From the NCBI RefSeq assembly GCF_030053835.1, contig NZ_CP125655.1:806001-870000 (forward strand): a stretch of DNA of 64,000 bases, given 5' to 3'. The notes under the pieces are model-generated. The model saw nothing but the letters and a program-made list of their open reading frames with translations. It did not search any database and was not told where the DNA came from. The translations under genes were made by a program, and so were the position numbers. Position 1 is the first letter of the stretch. Each line of letters starts with the position of its first letter. The DNA comes from Cellulomonas sp. ES6 (lineage in GTDB: Bacteria; Actinomycetota; Actinomycetes; Actinomycetales; Cellulomonadaceae). This document shows, in pieces, positions 42,687 through 52,578 of this stretch.

Positions 42687-44213
42687 TCAGCTGCCGCGCG
42701 CCCCCGCGAGCAGCTCCCGCACCCGCCGGTGGTCCGCCAGCACCGCCCGCGTCGGGTCGGCGAGGCAGCGCCGGGCCACGGCCTCGAGCGCCGTCCGGCC
42801 GTCCCGGCGCACCGCCTCGGCCCGACGCAGGGCCGCCGACCGGCGCGCCCGCACGGCCAGGACGCCGCACAGCACCGCGAGCAGGGCGAGCGCCGCCGCA
42901 GCCGGCCAGGCCGGCCGCAGCGCGTCGTCCACCCCGCCGGAGCCCAGTGCCAGGCCGACGCCGACGGCGGCCGACGCGACCGCCGACACCGCCAGCACGA
43001 ACGTCAGCACGGACAGCACCGCCGCACGCGCGGACCGGCGCGCGACGACCGCCACGCGGGACAGCGCGTCGTCCGCGGCCGCCCGGATCTCGTCGGTGCC
43101 GGCCACGCTCGTCCGCACCGCGTCCGCCCACCGTCGCGGGAGCCGGGCGGTCACGGCATCGGCCCACTGGGCGCGGGCCAGCGAGACGGTACCCGGCTGC
43201 ACCGCGACGAACGCCGGCACCGGGTCCTCGCTGCCGCGCACCACGGCCGCGACCGCGTCCGCGATGGCGGGCAGGCCGGCGGCCTGCGCGAGCGTCACGG
43301 CCACCGGGGTGACGTCCAGGTCCTCCTCCGACGGCTCGCCCGGCGCGACCTCGGCGGAGACCAGCCGCGCCGCGTCCGCGACCTCGGCGGACCCGCGGCG
43401 CGCCGCGAGGCTCTGGCGGGAGACCACGTCGGCGAGCGTGTCCCGCATCTCCGCGACGCCCTCCCCCGTGCGGGCGGACGCGGTCCGCACCGTCACGTCG
43501 GTGAGCCCGTCCTCGACGAGCAGCCGACGCAGGTCGCGCACCAGCGACTCACGCTGGTCCGCGGGGACGGTGTCGACCTGGTTCAGCACGACGACCATCG
43601 CGCCCTCGTGGCCGACGAGGCGTCGCAGGTACCCGGAGTGCAGCGCGTCGTCGGCGTACTTCTGCGGGTCGACCACCCACACCAGGAGGTCCGCCATCGG
43701 CAGCAGCCGGTCGACCGCCGCGCGGTGGGCGGGCTCGATCGAGTCGTGGTCGGGCAGGTCGAGCAGCACCAGGCCGCGCAGCGGCGCCTCGGTCTCGCCG
43801 TCCAGGGCGCTCTCGCGCTCGATGCGCCGGTCGGCCTCGACCTCCAGCCAGTCGAGCAGCGCATCGCCGCCCGCGCCCCAGACGCAGGCGGCAGCCTCCG
43901 CCGTCGTCGGCCGGCGGACCCCCACCTCCGCGAAGTCCAGCCCGCAGATCGCGTTGAACAGGCTGGACTTGCCGGACCCCGTCCCCCCGAGCAGCGCGAC
44001 GACCGTGTGGTCGACCCCGAGCGCGAGCCGCGCGCGCACCTGGTCGCCGATGACGCGCGCCCGGGACGCCGTCCGCGCGTCGACGCGGTCGCCCGCCACC
44101 GCGAGCGCCTCGTCGAGCTGCGCGAGACGTCGGCTCAGTGCCGCCGTCTCGGTGCCTGCGGCGGGCGCCGGCGGGATGGCGGCACCGTCCGGCGGTGGGG
44201 TCGTGCCGCTCAT
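42687..44213 (-). CDS. Dynamin-like GTPase with membrane hairpin (pair 2, second gene)
   Basis: A 508-residue paralogue of the 35948-37669 protein. Seen: G1 ALLGGTGSGKSSLFNAICG near residue 72, VRRPTTAEAAA, G3 LDLPDHDS, VWVVDPQKYADDALHSGYLRR and G4 NQVDT. Two hydrophobic segments near residues 410-435 and 447-465. The ATG overlaps TGA in the frame used by the restored end of the upstream gene (44210-44213), the same coupling as in pair 1. Confidence 0.85.
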   Translation of the reverse strand: MSGTTPPPDGAAIPPAPAAGTETAALSRRLAQLDEALAVAGDRVDARTASRARVIGDQVRARLALGVDHTVVALLGGTGSGKSSLFNAICGLDFAEVGVRRPTTAEAAACVWGAGGDALLDWLEVEADRRIERESALDGETEAPLRGLVLLDLPDHDSIEPAHRAAVDRLLPMADLLVWVVDPQKYADDALHSGYLRRLVGHEGAMVVVLNQVDTVPADQRESLVRDLRRLLVEDGLTDVTVRTASARTGEGVAEMRDTLADVVSRQSLAARRGSAEVADAARLVSAEVAPGEPSEEDLDVTPVAVTLAQAAGLPAIADAVAAVVRGSEDPVPAFVAVQPGTVSLARAQWADAVTARLPRRWADAVRTSVAGTDEIRAAADDALSRVAVVARRSARAAVLSVLTFVLAVSAVASAAVGVGLALGSGGVDDALRPAWPAAAALALLAVLCGVLAVRARRSAALRRAEAVRRDGRTALEAVARRCLADPTRAVLADHRRVRELLAGARGS

Positions 44214-44214
44214 G

Positions 44215-45903
44215 TCAGCCCCTTGACGACGGCGAGGCGCAGGCGCAGCAGCGACGCCGCGTCGGGCCGCAGCTCCGGCCGGTCCAGCACGGCCGCGGCC
44301 GCGTCACGCTCGCGGTGCGCCTGCGCGGCCGCCTGGTCGGCCAGGCGGTCGCGCAGCACGCGGACGGCGGCGTCCCCGCGGTCACCGAGCAGACCGCGGA
44401 GCATGCGGTCGGCGGCGTCGAGCCCCGCGGCCGCGGCGAGCGCCAGCGCAGCCAGGCCCTCGTCGCCGAGCGCGCGGGCCGACCGGCGGCCGCACGCCGG
44501 TCCGCACGGGCGGCCGCGCGGCGCCCGGAGCGGTCCGCCGGCGCCGGACGCGCGCGCGCCAGCTCGTCCTCCAGCACCTCGACGGCTCCCGCGACCCACT
44601 CCCGGGCGGCACGCTCGACCTCGCGCGGCCGGTCCGCGGCCCGGTCGGCCGACGACCACGCCCGCGCGGCCGACGGTGCCCCGTCAGGGCCGGTCGCCAG
44701 CGCGTCGCGCAGGGTCCGCTCCGCCGCCGCGCCGACCGCGGCGAGCGTCGCGGACGCCGACGAGACCAGGTCCTGCACGAGCGGCAGCACGGCGGTCGCG
44801 CGGTCCTTCCCGGCGCGCCGCGACCGGTCGACCCGGCCCGAGGCACGCACGGCGTCCGCCAGCGGCGCGCCCGGCGCCGTCAGCTCCACCCAGCGCGCCT
44901 GGGCGCTGCCCTGGGCGACCGCCCCGCTGGTGACCGTGCGCCGGGCCTCCTCCGCGGGTCCGCGCACCGCGTCGTCCAGCGCCGTCCGGATCGCGGTGGC
45001 GGCCTCGGCCTGCCGCTCGACCGCGTCGGCGAGCTCGTCGACCCAGGGGCGCAGCGCCGCGAGCGAGCCGCGCAGCGTGCGGGCGACGACGGTCCGCGCC
45101 CGGTCGGGTCCGGCGAGCATCGCCAGCCACCGCTTCACGGGCGCCACACGCGCCGGCTCGAGCAGGCCCTCGTGCGGGCCGACGTCCGGCACCACGAACA
45201 GCGGCGAGCCCTGCATCCCGTGCGTCCGGAGCCGCTCCAGCAGGTCGCCCCGCACGGTCGGCAGCGACGCGGGGTCGACCCGGTTCAGCACCATGGCCAC
45301 GGACGCCCCGCGTGCGGTCGCCTCGCCGAGCACCCGCCACGGGAGCGCGTCGCCGTACCGCGCAGCCGTCGTGACGAACAGCCACAGGTCAGCGGCCTCC
45401 AGGAGCCGCTGGGCGGACCGGCGGTTGCTCTCCAGCACCGAGTCGAGGTCCGGGGCGTCCATCAGGGCGATGCCCCGCGGCACCTGCTCGGAGGCCACGA
45501 CGTCGACCGCGTCGGTCACCGGGTGCTCGCGCACCAGCTCGGCGTCGTCGGGGTGGTGCACCAGCACGGGCCGCCGCGTGGTCGGCCGCAGCACGCCCGC
45601 GGCGCTCACCTCCGACCCCACCAGCGAGTTGACCAGCGTCGACTTGCCCGCGCCGGTGGACCCCGCCACGACGACGACGGCCGGCGCCGACAGCTGGCGG
45701 AGCCGCGGCACGAGGTGGTCGGCGAGCTGGTCCACGAGCCGGGTGCGGGACGCCCACGCCTGCTCCGCGCCCGGCACGTCCAGCGGGAACGCCGTCGCCC
45801 GCGTGTCCCGCAGGAGGTCGGTCACCGCGTCGAGCAGCGACGTGGCGGCGAGCGGCCGGTCGAGGACGTCCCCCGCGGCCGAGCTCCCCTCCTCTGCGTG
45901 CAC
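44215..45903 (-). CDS. Dynamin-like GTPase (pair 2, first gene), probably frameshifted near its end
   Basis: Paralogue of the 37666-39720 protein, about 563 residues as read. Seen: G1 VVAGSTGAGKSTLVNSLVG, VLRPTTRRPVLVHHP, G3 ALMDAPDLDS, LWLFVTTAARYGDALPW and G4 LNRVDPA. After about 44500 the frame turns Cys/Trp/Arg/Thr-rich and non-protein-like. A neighbouring frame instead carries a plausible Ala/Leu-rich helical tail ending at 44210 and overlapping the next ATG. GTG 45903 is preferred to GTG 45909 because GAGGAT lies 6 bases upstream of it. Confidence 0.8.
   Translation of the reverse strand: MHAEEGSSAAGDVLDRPLAATSLLDAVTDLLRDTRATAFPLDVPGAEQAWASRTRLVDQLADHLVPRLRQLSAPAVVVVAGSTGAGKSTLVNSLVGSEVSAAGVLRPTTRRPVLVHHPDDAELVREHPVTDAVDVVASEQVPRGIALMDAPDLDSVLESNRRSAQRLLEAADLWLFVTTAARYGDALPWRVLGEATARGASVAMVLNRVDPASLPTVRGDLLERLRTHGMQGSPLFVVPDVGPHEGLLEPARVAPVKRWLAMLAGPDRARTVVARTLRGSLAALRPWVDELADAVERQAEAATAIRTALDDAVRGPAEEARRTVTSGAVAQGSAQARWVELTAPGAPLADAVRASGRVDRSRRAGKDRATAVLPLVQDLVSSASATLAAVGAAAERTLRDALATGPDGAPSAARAWSSADRAADRPREVERAAREWVAGAVEVLEDELARARPAPADRSGRRAAARADRRAAAGRPARSATRAWLRWRSPRPRGSTPPTACSAVCSVTAGTPPSACCATAWPTRRPRRRTASVTRPRPCWTGRSCGPTRRRCCACASPSSRG
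44480..44500 (-). other. Probable frameshift in the pair 2 GTPase gene
   Basis: Around here the likely coding frame changes. Downstream in the alternative frame are ALGDEGLAALALAAAAGLD and RPELRPDAASLLRLRLAVV, then a TGA overlapping the next gene's ATG. A one-base deletion or two-base insertion, real or a sequencing error in this GC-rich stretch, would explain it. Confidence 0.65.
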
Positions 45904-45909
45904 GGGCAC

Positions 45910-45915
45910 ATCCTC
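45910..45915 (-). promoter_or_regulatory. -10 box of GTPase pair 2 (leaderless)
   Basis: GAGGAT on the minus strand with a 6-base gap to GTG 45903. Confidence 0.35.
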
Positions 45916-46005
45916 GCCCGTGACCGGGCACCGACCAAACCCCCGCGCCGCGCGACCTGCGATTCCGTGGGGCAGACGGCCCCGGGGCGGCGGGCCCGGG
46001 GCGCG

Positions 46006-46011
46006 TAGGCT
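46006..46011 (+). promoter_or_regulatory. -10 box of tRNA-Arg
   Basis: TAGGCT 38 bases before the mature tRNA. No clear -35. Confidence 0.35.
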
Positions 46012-46049
46012 GGTGCGCCGGACGGACGCCCGCCGGCGGGCCGTCCCCC

Positions 46050-46122
46050 GCCTCCATAGCTCAATGGATAGAGCAACGGCCTTCTAATCCGTCGGTTGCA
46101 GGTTCGAGTCCTGCTGGGGGCA
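46050..46122 (+). tRNA. tRNA-Arg (UCU anticodon)
   Basis: A 73-base cloverleaf. Acceptor GCCTCCA pairs with TGGGGGC (one T-G wobble), D-stem GCTC/GAGC, anticodon loop CTTCTAA with TCT, T-loop GGTTCGAGTCC. The discriminator is A and CCA is not encoded. It reads AGA codons, rare in such GC-rich genomes. Confidence 0.93.
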
Positions 46123-46146
46123 CGCGCGGTCCCGTCCCGGACCCGG

Positions 46147-47787
46147 CTACGCGGCGTGCCGCGGACCGCCGGAGACCACGTCGCCGGTGTCGGTGCGCCC
46201 GGGCCGGGCGAGCGCGACGAGCAGCGCGATCGAGCACACGGGCACGGCGACGAGGATCGCCCCGGTGACCGGGGCGACCAGCGGCGACCACGCGCCGAGG
46301 GACGCGATCCTGTCGAGCAGCGAGTCACCCGCCCAGTGGAACTCGAGCGCCTTGAGCATCGCCGAGGCCGTGAAGGCGAGCGCGCCGGCGCCGACGGCGA
46401 GCGGGAGCCAGCGCCGCGCCCGCCCCCGCACCAGGACGCCGAGACCGAGGGCAGCCGCGACGGCCAGCCCGGCGACGCTGGTGAACAGGTAGCGGCCCTG
46501 CAGTCCGCGCGGCACGCCGGTCGCGAGGTACAGGCCCCAGGTGGACTCCACCAGGACGGCGACGTTGAGCACGAACGGCGTGACGAGCAGCAGGCCGTCC
46601 GCGCGTCCCGCCCCGAACGTGCGGCGCCGGACGAGGACGACGGCCGCGAGCAGGAGCGCCAGGACGCTGAGCCCCCCGGTGAGCCACAGCGGGTACGGCT
46701 GCGCGCTCGGGTCGGCGGCCGGGACGTCGGGAGGGGTGCGGATCGACAGCGCCGCCCAGAACCGCGACACCACCAGGACGGTCGCGTCGTGCACGTAGGT
46801 CCGCCAGGCGTCGGCGGCCTCCAGGGGCACGGGCAGGTGGTCGACGTGCCCGGCGGGCTGCAGGGTGCCGTACCGCAGCAGGCTCGCGATCCACCACCAG
46901 CCGCCCAGGCCCGCGGCGGCCCCGGCCGCGACGAGGCCGGTGAGGCTGCGACGCAGGTCGCGCGTGCGGACCAGCGCGACGACGTAGGCGAGCACGACCA
47001 CGGGGACGAACAGCAGCGCCCAGGCCTTGGTGAGGAGCCCGACGGCCAGGGCGAGGCCGGTCCAGACGCCGGTGCGCGCGCGCAGGTCCCCCCGCGCCAC
47101 CAGCACCGCGCCGAGGGTGACGACCGCGCACGCGATGGTCAGCAGGTTGTCGTTGTTGACGGCGGCGCCGAGCGCCGCGAGCTGCGGGATCGCGAGCGGC
47201 ATGAGCGAGGCCGTCAGGACGACGGCTCGCTGGTCGGTGAGCGCGCGCGCGGCCAGGGCCAGGACGAACGGCAGCGGCGCCATCATGAGCACGTTCAGCA
47301 GGCGCAGGACCCACGCCTCGAGGTCGTACGGTGTCGAGTCGGGCAGCACGCCGGTCGCCACGCCGATGACCATGTAGTAGCCCGGCGGGTGCTGACCGAG
47401 GTTGTTGATCCACGACGACGACTGCGCCGGCCCGAGCTCGTCGAACGACGGCCGCTCGTCCCGCAGGCTCGCGGTCGCGCCGTCGAGCTGCGGGTACCCG
47501 CGCCACTGCGCCGGCCCGAGGGCGGGGTTGATCTGCCGCCACGCGTAGAGCTTCTTGAACCCCGGCCACTCGTGGGTGTGCTCCCACGACATCGCGGCAC
47601 CGATGTGGCTCGCCTCGTCGGCCGAGCGGAACGCCGGCAGGACGACGGTCCACGCCAGCAGCACCGCGACCCACACCGCCGTGACCAGCCCGACGGTCCT
47701 CGGCAGCGACCGGGCCAGGGCGCGCACTCCCGGGCGGGGGGCTGAGGACGCGTCCGGGTGCTGCCCCGTCTGCTCGAGCACTGTCAC
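46147..47787 (-). CDS. DUF2142 multi-membrane-span protein (paralogue 1)
   Basis: A 546-residue protein with about twelve hydrophobic segments. Seen: FRSADEASHIGAAMSWEHTH after the first membrane helix, NNLGQHPPGYYMVIG, LPDSTPYDLEAWVLRLLNVL, GAAVNNDNLL, LLTKAWALLFVPVVVLAYV and GGWWWIASLLRYG. The family resembles glycosyltransferases of the GT-C fold; no function is established. The GTG at 47787 gives the same MTV start as its paralogue at 55689. The 3' end lies 24 bases from tRNA-Arg. Confidence 0.85.
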   Translation of the reverse strand: MTVLEQTGQHPDASSAPRPGVRALARSLPRTVGLVTAVWVAVLLAWTVVLPAFRSADEASHIGAAMSWEHTHEWPGFKKLYAWRQINPALGPAQWRGYPQLDGATASLRDERPSFDELGPAQSSSWINNLGQHPPGYYMVIGVATGVLPDSTPYDLEAWVLRLLNVLMMAPLPFVLALAARALTDQRAVVLTASLMPLAIPQLAALGAAVNNDNLLTIACAVVTLGAVLVARGDLRARTGVWTGLALAVGLLTKAWALLFVPVVVLAYVVALVRTRDLRRSLTGLVAAGAAAGLGGWWWIASLLRYGTLQPAGHVDHLPVPLEAADAWRTYVHDATVLVVSRFWAALSIRTPPDVPAADPSAQPYPLWLTGGLSVLALLLAAVVLVRRRTFGAGRADGLLLVTPFVLNVAVLVESTWGLYLATGVPRGLQGRYLFTSVAGLAVAAALGLGVLVRGRARRWLPLAVGAGALAFTASAMLKALEFHWAGDSLLDRIASLGAWSPLVAPVTGAILVAVPVCSIALLVALARPGRTDTGDVVSGGPRHAA

Positions 47788-47855
47788 GACCGACCTGCCT
47801 GGGATGCGGGGCACGATGGGGATCCGGCGGCGGGCGGGGCCCGACCGGCGGACGG

Positions 47856-47861
47856 ATCCTA
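47856..47861 (-). promoter_or_regulatory. -10 box of DUF2142 paralogue 1
   Basis: TAGGAT on the minus strand about 70 bases before the GTG at 47787. No clear -35. Confidence 0.35.
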
Positions 47862-47931
47862 CGGCACCAGATCGCCCGGCCGGAGCAGGAATCCGGGGGA
47901 ACCGCGCAGCACGCTGGTGCGCCGCGCGGTG

Positions 47932-48013
47932 CTCGATCCCGTGCTCCGGCACCCCCGACCACGCCCGCGCGCCTCGATCCCGTGCTCCGGCACCCCCGAC
48001 TGCGCCCGCGCGG
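47932..48013. repeat. 41-bp tandem repeat, two near-identical copies
   Basis: Units starting at 47932 and 47973 share CTCGATCCCGTGCTCC then GGCACCCCCGAC and CGCCCGCGCG, with only a couple of changes. A degenerate third start (CTCAGAACC) follows. It fills much of the 345-base gap (47788-48133) between the DUF2142 and lsr2-like genes. Confidence 0.75.
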
Positions 48014-48081
48014 TACTCAGAACCGCCCCGCCCCGCCCCTGTCCTGCGCGCCGGCCGCCCCTGGCCGTGCGGCCGCGGCCC

Positions 48082-48087
48082 TAGCGT
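48082..48087 (+). promoter_or_regulatory. -10 box of the lsr2-like gene
   Basis: TAGCGT about 46 bases before the GTG at 48134. A G-rich stretch near 48121-48130 may serve as ribosome site. Confidence 0.35.
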
Positions 48088-48133
48088 CGTGCCGATCCGT
48101 GCGCCGGTGGCACGGCGGACCCGGGGGGCGGAC

Positions 48134-48532
48134 GTGGCACGACGCACGCAGGTCGCGCTCGTCGACGACCTGGACGGGTCCCCGGCGACGTCGAGCCACG
48201 TGCTGGCGCTCGACGGGCACGTCGTCGAGCTCGACCTGTCCCCCGCGAACGCCACCCGGCTCGCCGCGGCCGTGGCGCCGTTCCTCGAGGCAGGACGGAC
48301 CACCCGTCGGCCCCGCGCGGCGGCGCCGCTGCGGGAGGCGTCCGTGATCCGCACGTGGGCGGCGCGTCAGGGCATGGCCGTCACGGCCACGGGGCGCATC
48401 CCGCACGAGGTGCTGCGGGCGTACGTCGAGGCGCAGACCCGCACGGGCGGCACGGGCGGCACCGGCGGCACGGACGACGCGGGCGGCACGAGCCCCGCCC
48501 CCGACCCCGGCACCGACGGCCCCGGCGGCTGA
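48134..48532 (+). CDS. Lsr2-family nucleoid protein, atypical DNA-binding loop
   Basis: A 132-residue H-NS-like protein. Seen: MARRTQVALVDDLDGS at the N-terminus, LALDGHVVELDLSPANATRL and AVAPFLEAGR (dimerisation domain), then IRTWAARQGMAVTATGRIPHEVL. Canonical Lsr2 binds AT-rich minor grooves with an R-G-R motif; here the first Arg is Thr86 (T-G-R at 86-88), so affinity may differ. The C-terminus is a Gly/Thr-rich tail with GGT repeats, longer than in canonical Lsr2. Convergent with the GAF regulator gene. Confidence 0.88.
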   Translation: MARRTQVALVDDLDGSPATSSHVLALDGHVVELDLSPANATRLAAAVAPFLEAGRTTRRPRAAAPLREASVIRTWAARQGMAVTATGRIPHEVLRAYVEAQTRTGGTGGTGGTDDAGGTSPAPDPGTDGPGG

Positions 48533-48564
48533 CGCACCACCCGTCGGCCGACGCACCGCGCCCG

Positions 48565-49833
48565 TCACCGCCACGGGTACGGTGCCGGCCCCACCCCGAG
48601 CCGCCGCACCAGCAGGTCCAGCCGCGACAGCGCGCGGGCGTGCACCGCGGTGCCCGGCCGGGTGCACGCGACCAGCCGCTCCCAGCCCTGCCAGTCGTCC
48701 GCCCCGTCGTCGCGGTCGAGCCACGCCTCGAGGGCGACGGGGTCGTCGCCGCCGAGCACGGCGCCGCGGACGTCGGCCGCGAGCGCGTCGCGCACCCGCT
48801 CGACCCCCGGCGCCCGGGACCGGGGCAGCACCGGCCCGGGGTACTGGTCGAGCGCCTGCCGCACGCGACCGGACGCGAGCGCCTCCCGCACGGTCGCGAC
48901 GTCGGAGTCGAGCGGCGCGGCGAGGCGGTACGGCCGGGAGTGCGCCACCAGCGACCCCGCGACGCGCCGCAGCCGCGAGACCTCCGCGCGGACGGCCACG
49001 TCGGACATCGCGTCGGGGTGCAGCAGCACCGCGAGCTCGTCGGCGTGCAGGCCCTGCGGGTGCTCGCCGAGCAGGAGCAGCAGCTCGGCGTGCCGCAGGG
49101 ACAGCGTGCGCGGGGCGCCGCCGGGCCCGACGAGCACGCCCGACCCGGGGCGCAGCACCTCGAGCCGCGTCCGTCCTGCGGTGACGGGGCGGGTGCGCGC
49201 GAGGCTGCGCGCCCGGAGGTCCGCCTCCACCGCGACGGCGGTCGCGCGGACGAGGGAGCCCATGAGCACCGACGCGGCCTGCTCGCGGCCGGTGACGTCG
49301 AGCGCGCCGAGCACCCGCCCGTCCGGTCCGGTCAGCACCGCGGCGGTGCAGCTCCACGGCTGGACGGCCCGCGTGAAGTGCTCGGCGGCGCGCACCTGCA
49401 CGTCGTGGCCGGTCGCCAGCGCGGTGCCGGGGGCGTTCGTCCCGGCGTGCCGCTCGTCCCAGGCGGCGCCCTCGACGAACCCGACCTCCTCGACCGCCCG
49501 CCGGACCCGCGCGTCGCCCGCGACCCACAGCAGGCGGCCGTCGGCGTCGGTGAGCGCGACCACGAACCCCTCCTCGACGGCCGCGTCGAGCAGCAGGCCC
49601 CGCACCAGGGGCAGGGCGTGGCGCAGCGGGTGCTCGTCGCGGTACGCCCGCAGGTCGGCGTCCGAGAGCGTGACCGGCGGCGCGGGCCGCTCGGGGTCCA
49701 CGCCGCTGCGCAGGCTCCGCAGCCACGAGTCGGCGACGAGCGGGCGGACGCCGTCGGCGCGCACCCCGGTGTGCAGGAACCGCTCGTGGGCGACGCGGGT
49801 GCGCGCGAGCGCCGCCGGCTCGTCGGTCCGCAC
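48565..49833 (-). CDS. GAF-domain transcriptional regulator of the aldehyde dehydrogenase cluster
   Basis: A 422-residue AcoR-like sensor lacking an AAA+ domain. Seen: N-terminal VADSWLRSLRSGVDPER typical of AcoR-type regulators, GAF segment WDERHAGTNAPGTALATG, LGALDVTGRE, then a C-terminal winged-helix-like segment TLSLRHAELLLLLGEHPQG with SDVAVRAEVSRLRRV. It follows DUF779 and the aldehyde dehydrogenase on the same strand, an arrangement common in actinobacteria. The GTG has GAGGGGG about 7 bases upstream. The effector is probably an aldehyde or alcohol (inference). Confidence 0.85.
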   Translation of the reverse strand: MRTDEPAALARTRVAHERFLHTGVRADGVRPLVADSWLRSLRSGVDPERPAPPVTLSDADLRAYRDEHPLRHALPLVRGLLLDAAVEEGFVVALTDADGRLLWVAGDARVRRAVEEVGFVEGAAWDERHAGTNAPGTALATGHDVQVRAAEHFTRAVQPWSCTAAVLTGPDGRVLGALDVTGREQAASVLMGSLVRATAVAVEADLRARSLARTRPVTAGRTRLEVLRPGSGVLVGPGGAPRTLSLRHAELLLLLGEHPQGLHADELAVLLHPDAMSDVAVRAEVSRLRRVAGSLVAHSRPYRLAAPLDSDVATVREALASGRVRQALDQYPGPVLPRSRAPGVERVRDALAADVRGAVLGGDDPVALEAWLDRDDGADDWQGWERLVACTRPGTAVHARALSRLDLLVRRLGVGPAPYPWR

Positions 49834-49981
49834 GGCCCACCCCCTCGACGTCGTCGTCGCGCCGCCAGTCTGACCCGGCCGGCCCCGGCGCGCCAGAGCC
49901 GGGCACCGCCGGCGCCGGGTGAACGCCGCGGGCGGGCACGTGGCGCACCCGGACCCGCGCCCGGGGCCGCGGTGCGGACGG

Positions 49982-50437
49982 TCAGCTCCCTGCCGCCGCC
50001 GGCGCCGTGCCCGTGCGCCCCGGCCCGCGCACGAGCAGCTCCGGCGGCTCCTCGCCCGCCGACGTCGCGCGCCACTCCTCGTCGGTGAGCAGCCGGGACC
50101 GGATGAGGAACCGGACGCCCTCGGGCGCCTCCAGCGAGAAGCCGGCGCCGCGCCCGGTCACCACGTCGATCGTCAGGTGCGTGTGGCGCCAGTACGCGAA
50201 CTGCGCCCGGCTCATCCACACCGGCACCGTGAAGCCGTCCACGCGCAGGTCGCCCAGGTGCACGTCCGCGTCGCCGGTGAGGAGCTCGCCCGCGGGGTAG
50301 CACATCGGCGAGGAGCCGTCGCAGCAGCCCCCGGACTGGTGGAACATCAGGTCGCCGTGCTGGTCGTGCAGCCGGCGCAGCAGGTCAGCCGCCGCCGGGG
50401 TCAGCGCGACCCGGCCGGGCGTCTCGTCGTCGTCCAC
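49982..50437 (-). CDS. DUF779 protein
   Basis: A 151-residue protein of unknown function that often accompanies aldehyde dehydrogenase. Seen: the conserved MFHQSGGCCDGSSPMCY near residues 31-47 with clustered Cys, possibly metal-binding, and YWRHTHLTIDVVTGRG. The GTG start has GGAGG upstream. It lies 64 bases after the dehydrogenase gene. The gap to the regulator (49834-49981) holds nothing I can identify. Confidence 0.9.
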   Translation of the reverse strand: MDDDETPGRVALTPAAADLLRRLHDQHGDLMFHQSGGCCDGSSPMCYPAGELLTGDADVHLGDLRVDGFTVPVWMSRAQFAYWRHTHLTIDVVTGRGAGFSLEAPEGVRFLIRSRLLTDEEWRATSAGEEPPELLVRGPGRTGTAPAAAGS

Positions 50438-50501
50438 GTGCCTCCGTCCCGCCCGCGCGCGGCCCCGCCGGGCTGGGGCGGGGCCGCGCGCGGGGTGCCG
50501 A

Positions 50502-52025
<1,524 letters not shown>

Positions 52026-52121
52026 GTGCGCCCTCCGTGCAGGTGTCCGGCCGGGCCGGGGTGCGGCCGGGGCCGGGGGCACCGCGTCGTTGCGGTGCGC
52101 CGTGGCGCGACGGTAGGCCGC

Positions 52122-52143
52122 GCACCGTTGCAGCACCGTTGCA
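52122..52143 (-). promoter_or_regulatory. Candidate activator site: 11-bp direct repeat upstream of the dehydrogenase
   Basis: GCACCGTTGCA occurs twice in tandem, one helical turn apart, about 100 bases before the dehydrogenase ATG. TACCGT on the minus strand just downstream may be the -10 box. It fits a binding site for the GAF regulator of the same cluster. Confidence 0.4.
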
Positions 52144-52189
52144 GCGCAGGTAGGACCCCGCCGGGAACACCGGGGCGTCGCGGTGCGTC

Positions 52190-52195
52190 TACTCT
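52190..52195 (+). promoter_or_regulatory. -10 box of the PGPGW-protein gene
   Basis: TACTCT 29 bases before the ATG at 52225. GGAG at 52216-52219 is the ribosome site. Confidence 0.35.
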
Positions 52196-52224
52196 CCGAG
52201 GACCCCCGACACCCTGGAGCCCGC

Positions 52225-52572
52225 ATGACGGACGACGGCCTGGCCGCGGAGATCGCCGCCGGGGAGCGCACGGACGGCCGTGCGCACCGCCTGCTCGCCC
52301 GGGCGCGCGCCCGGCTGGACGGTTCGCCGTGGCTGCGGCTGACCTACAAGGTGCTGGTCACGCTGGTGGGCGGCGCCGTGGTGGCGGTGGGCATCGCCCT
52401 GCTCGTGCTGCCGGGACCGGGCTGGCTCGTGATCTTCCTCGGCCTGGGGATCCTGGGGACGGAGTTCCCGGCCGTGCGGCGCCTGACGGACCGGTTCAAG
52501 GCGCTGGTGCTGCGCGTCTGGCACCGCTGGCGGACCCGCCGCGCGCGTCGCGCCGCCGGCGACGCGGCCTGA
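52225..52572 (+). CDS. PGPGW-domain membrane protein (TIGR02611-like)
   Basis: A 115-residue protein with two membrane segments joined by [19 protein letters not shown], the P-G-P-G-W hallmark, and an Arg-rich C-terminus. Function unknown. The ATG is chosen over an upstream GTG because of GGAG at good spacing. It ends 6 bases from the convergent marR gene. Confidence 0.85.
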   Translation: MTDDGLAAEIAAGERTDGRAHRLLARARARLDGSPWLRLTYKVLVTLVGGAVVAVGIALLVLPGPGWLVIFLGLGILGTEFPAVRRLTDRFKALVLRVWHRWRTRRARRAAGDAA

Positions 52573-52578
52573 CGGGCC

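Noticed and set aside
46050..46146. Integrated element at tRNA-Arg
   Set aside because: No integrase, no direct repeat of the tRNA 3' end and no compositional change were seen.
47932..48013. CRISPR array
   Set aside because: Only two contiguous 41-bp units without spacers and no cas genes.
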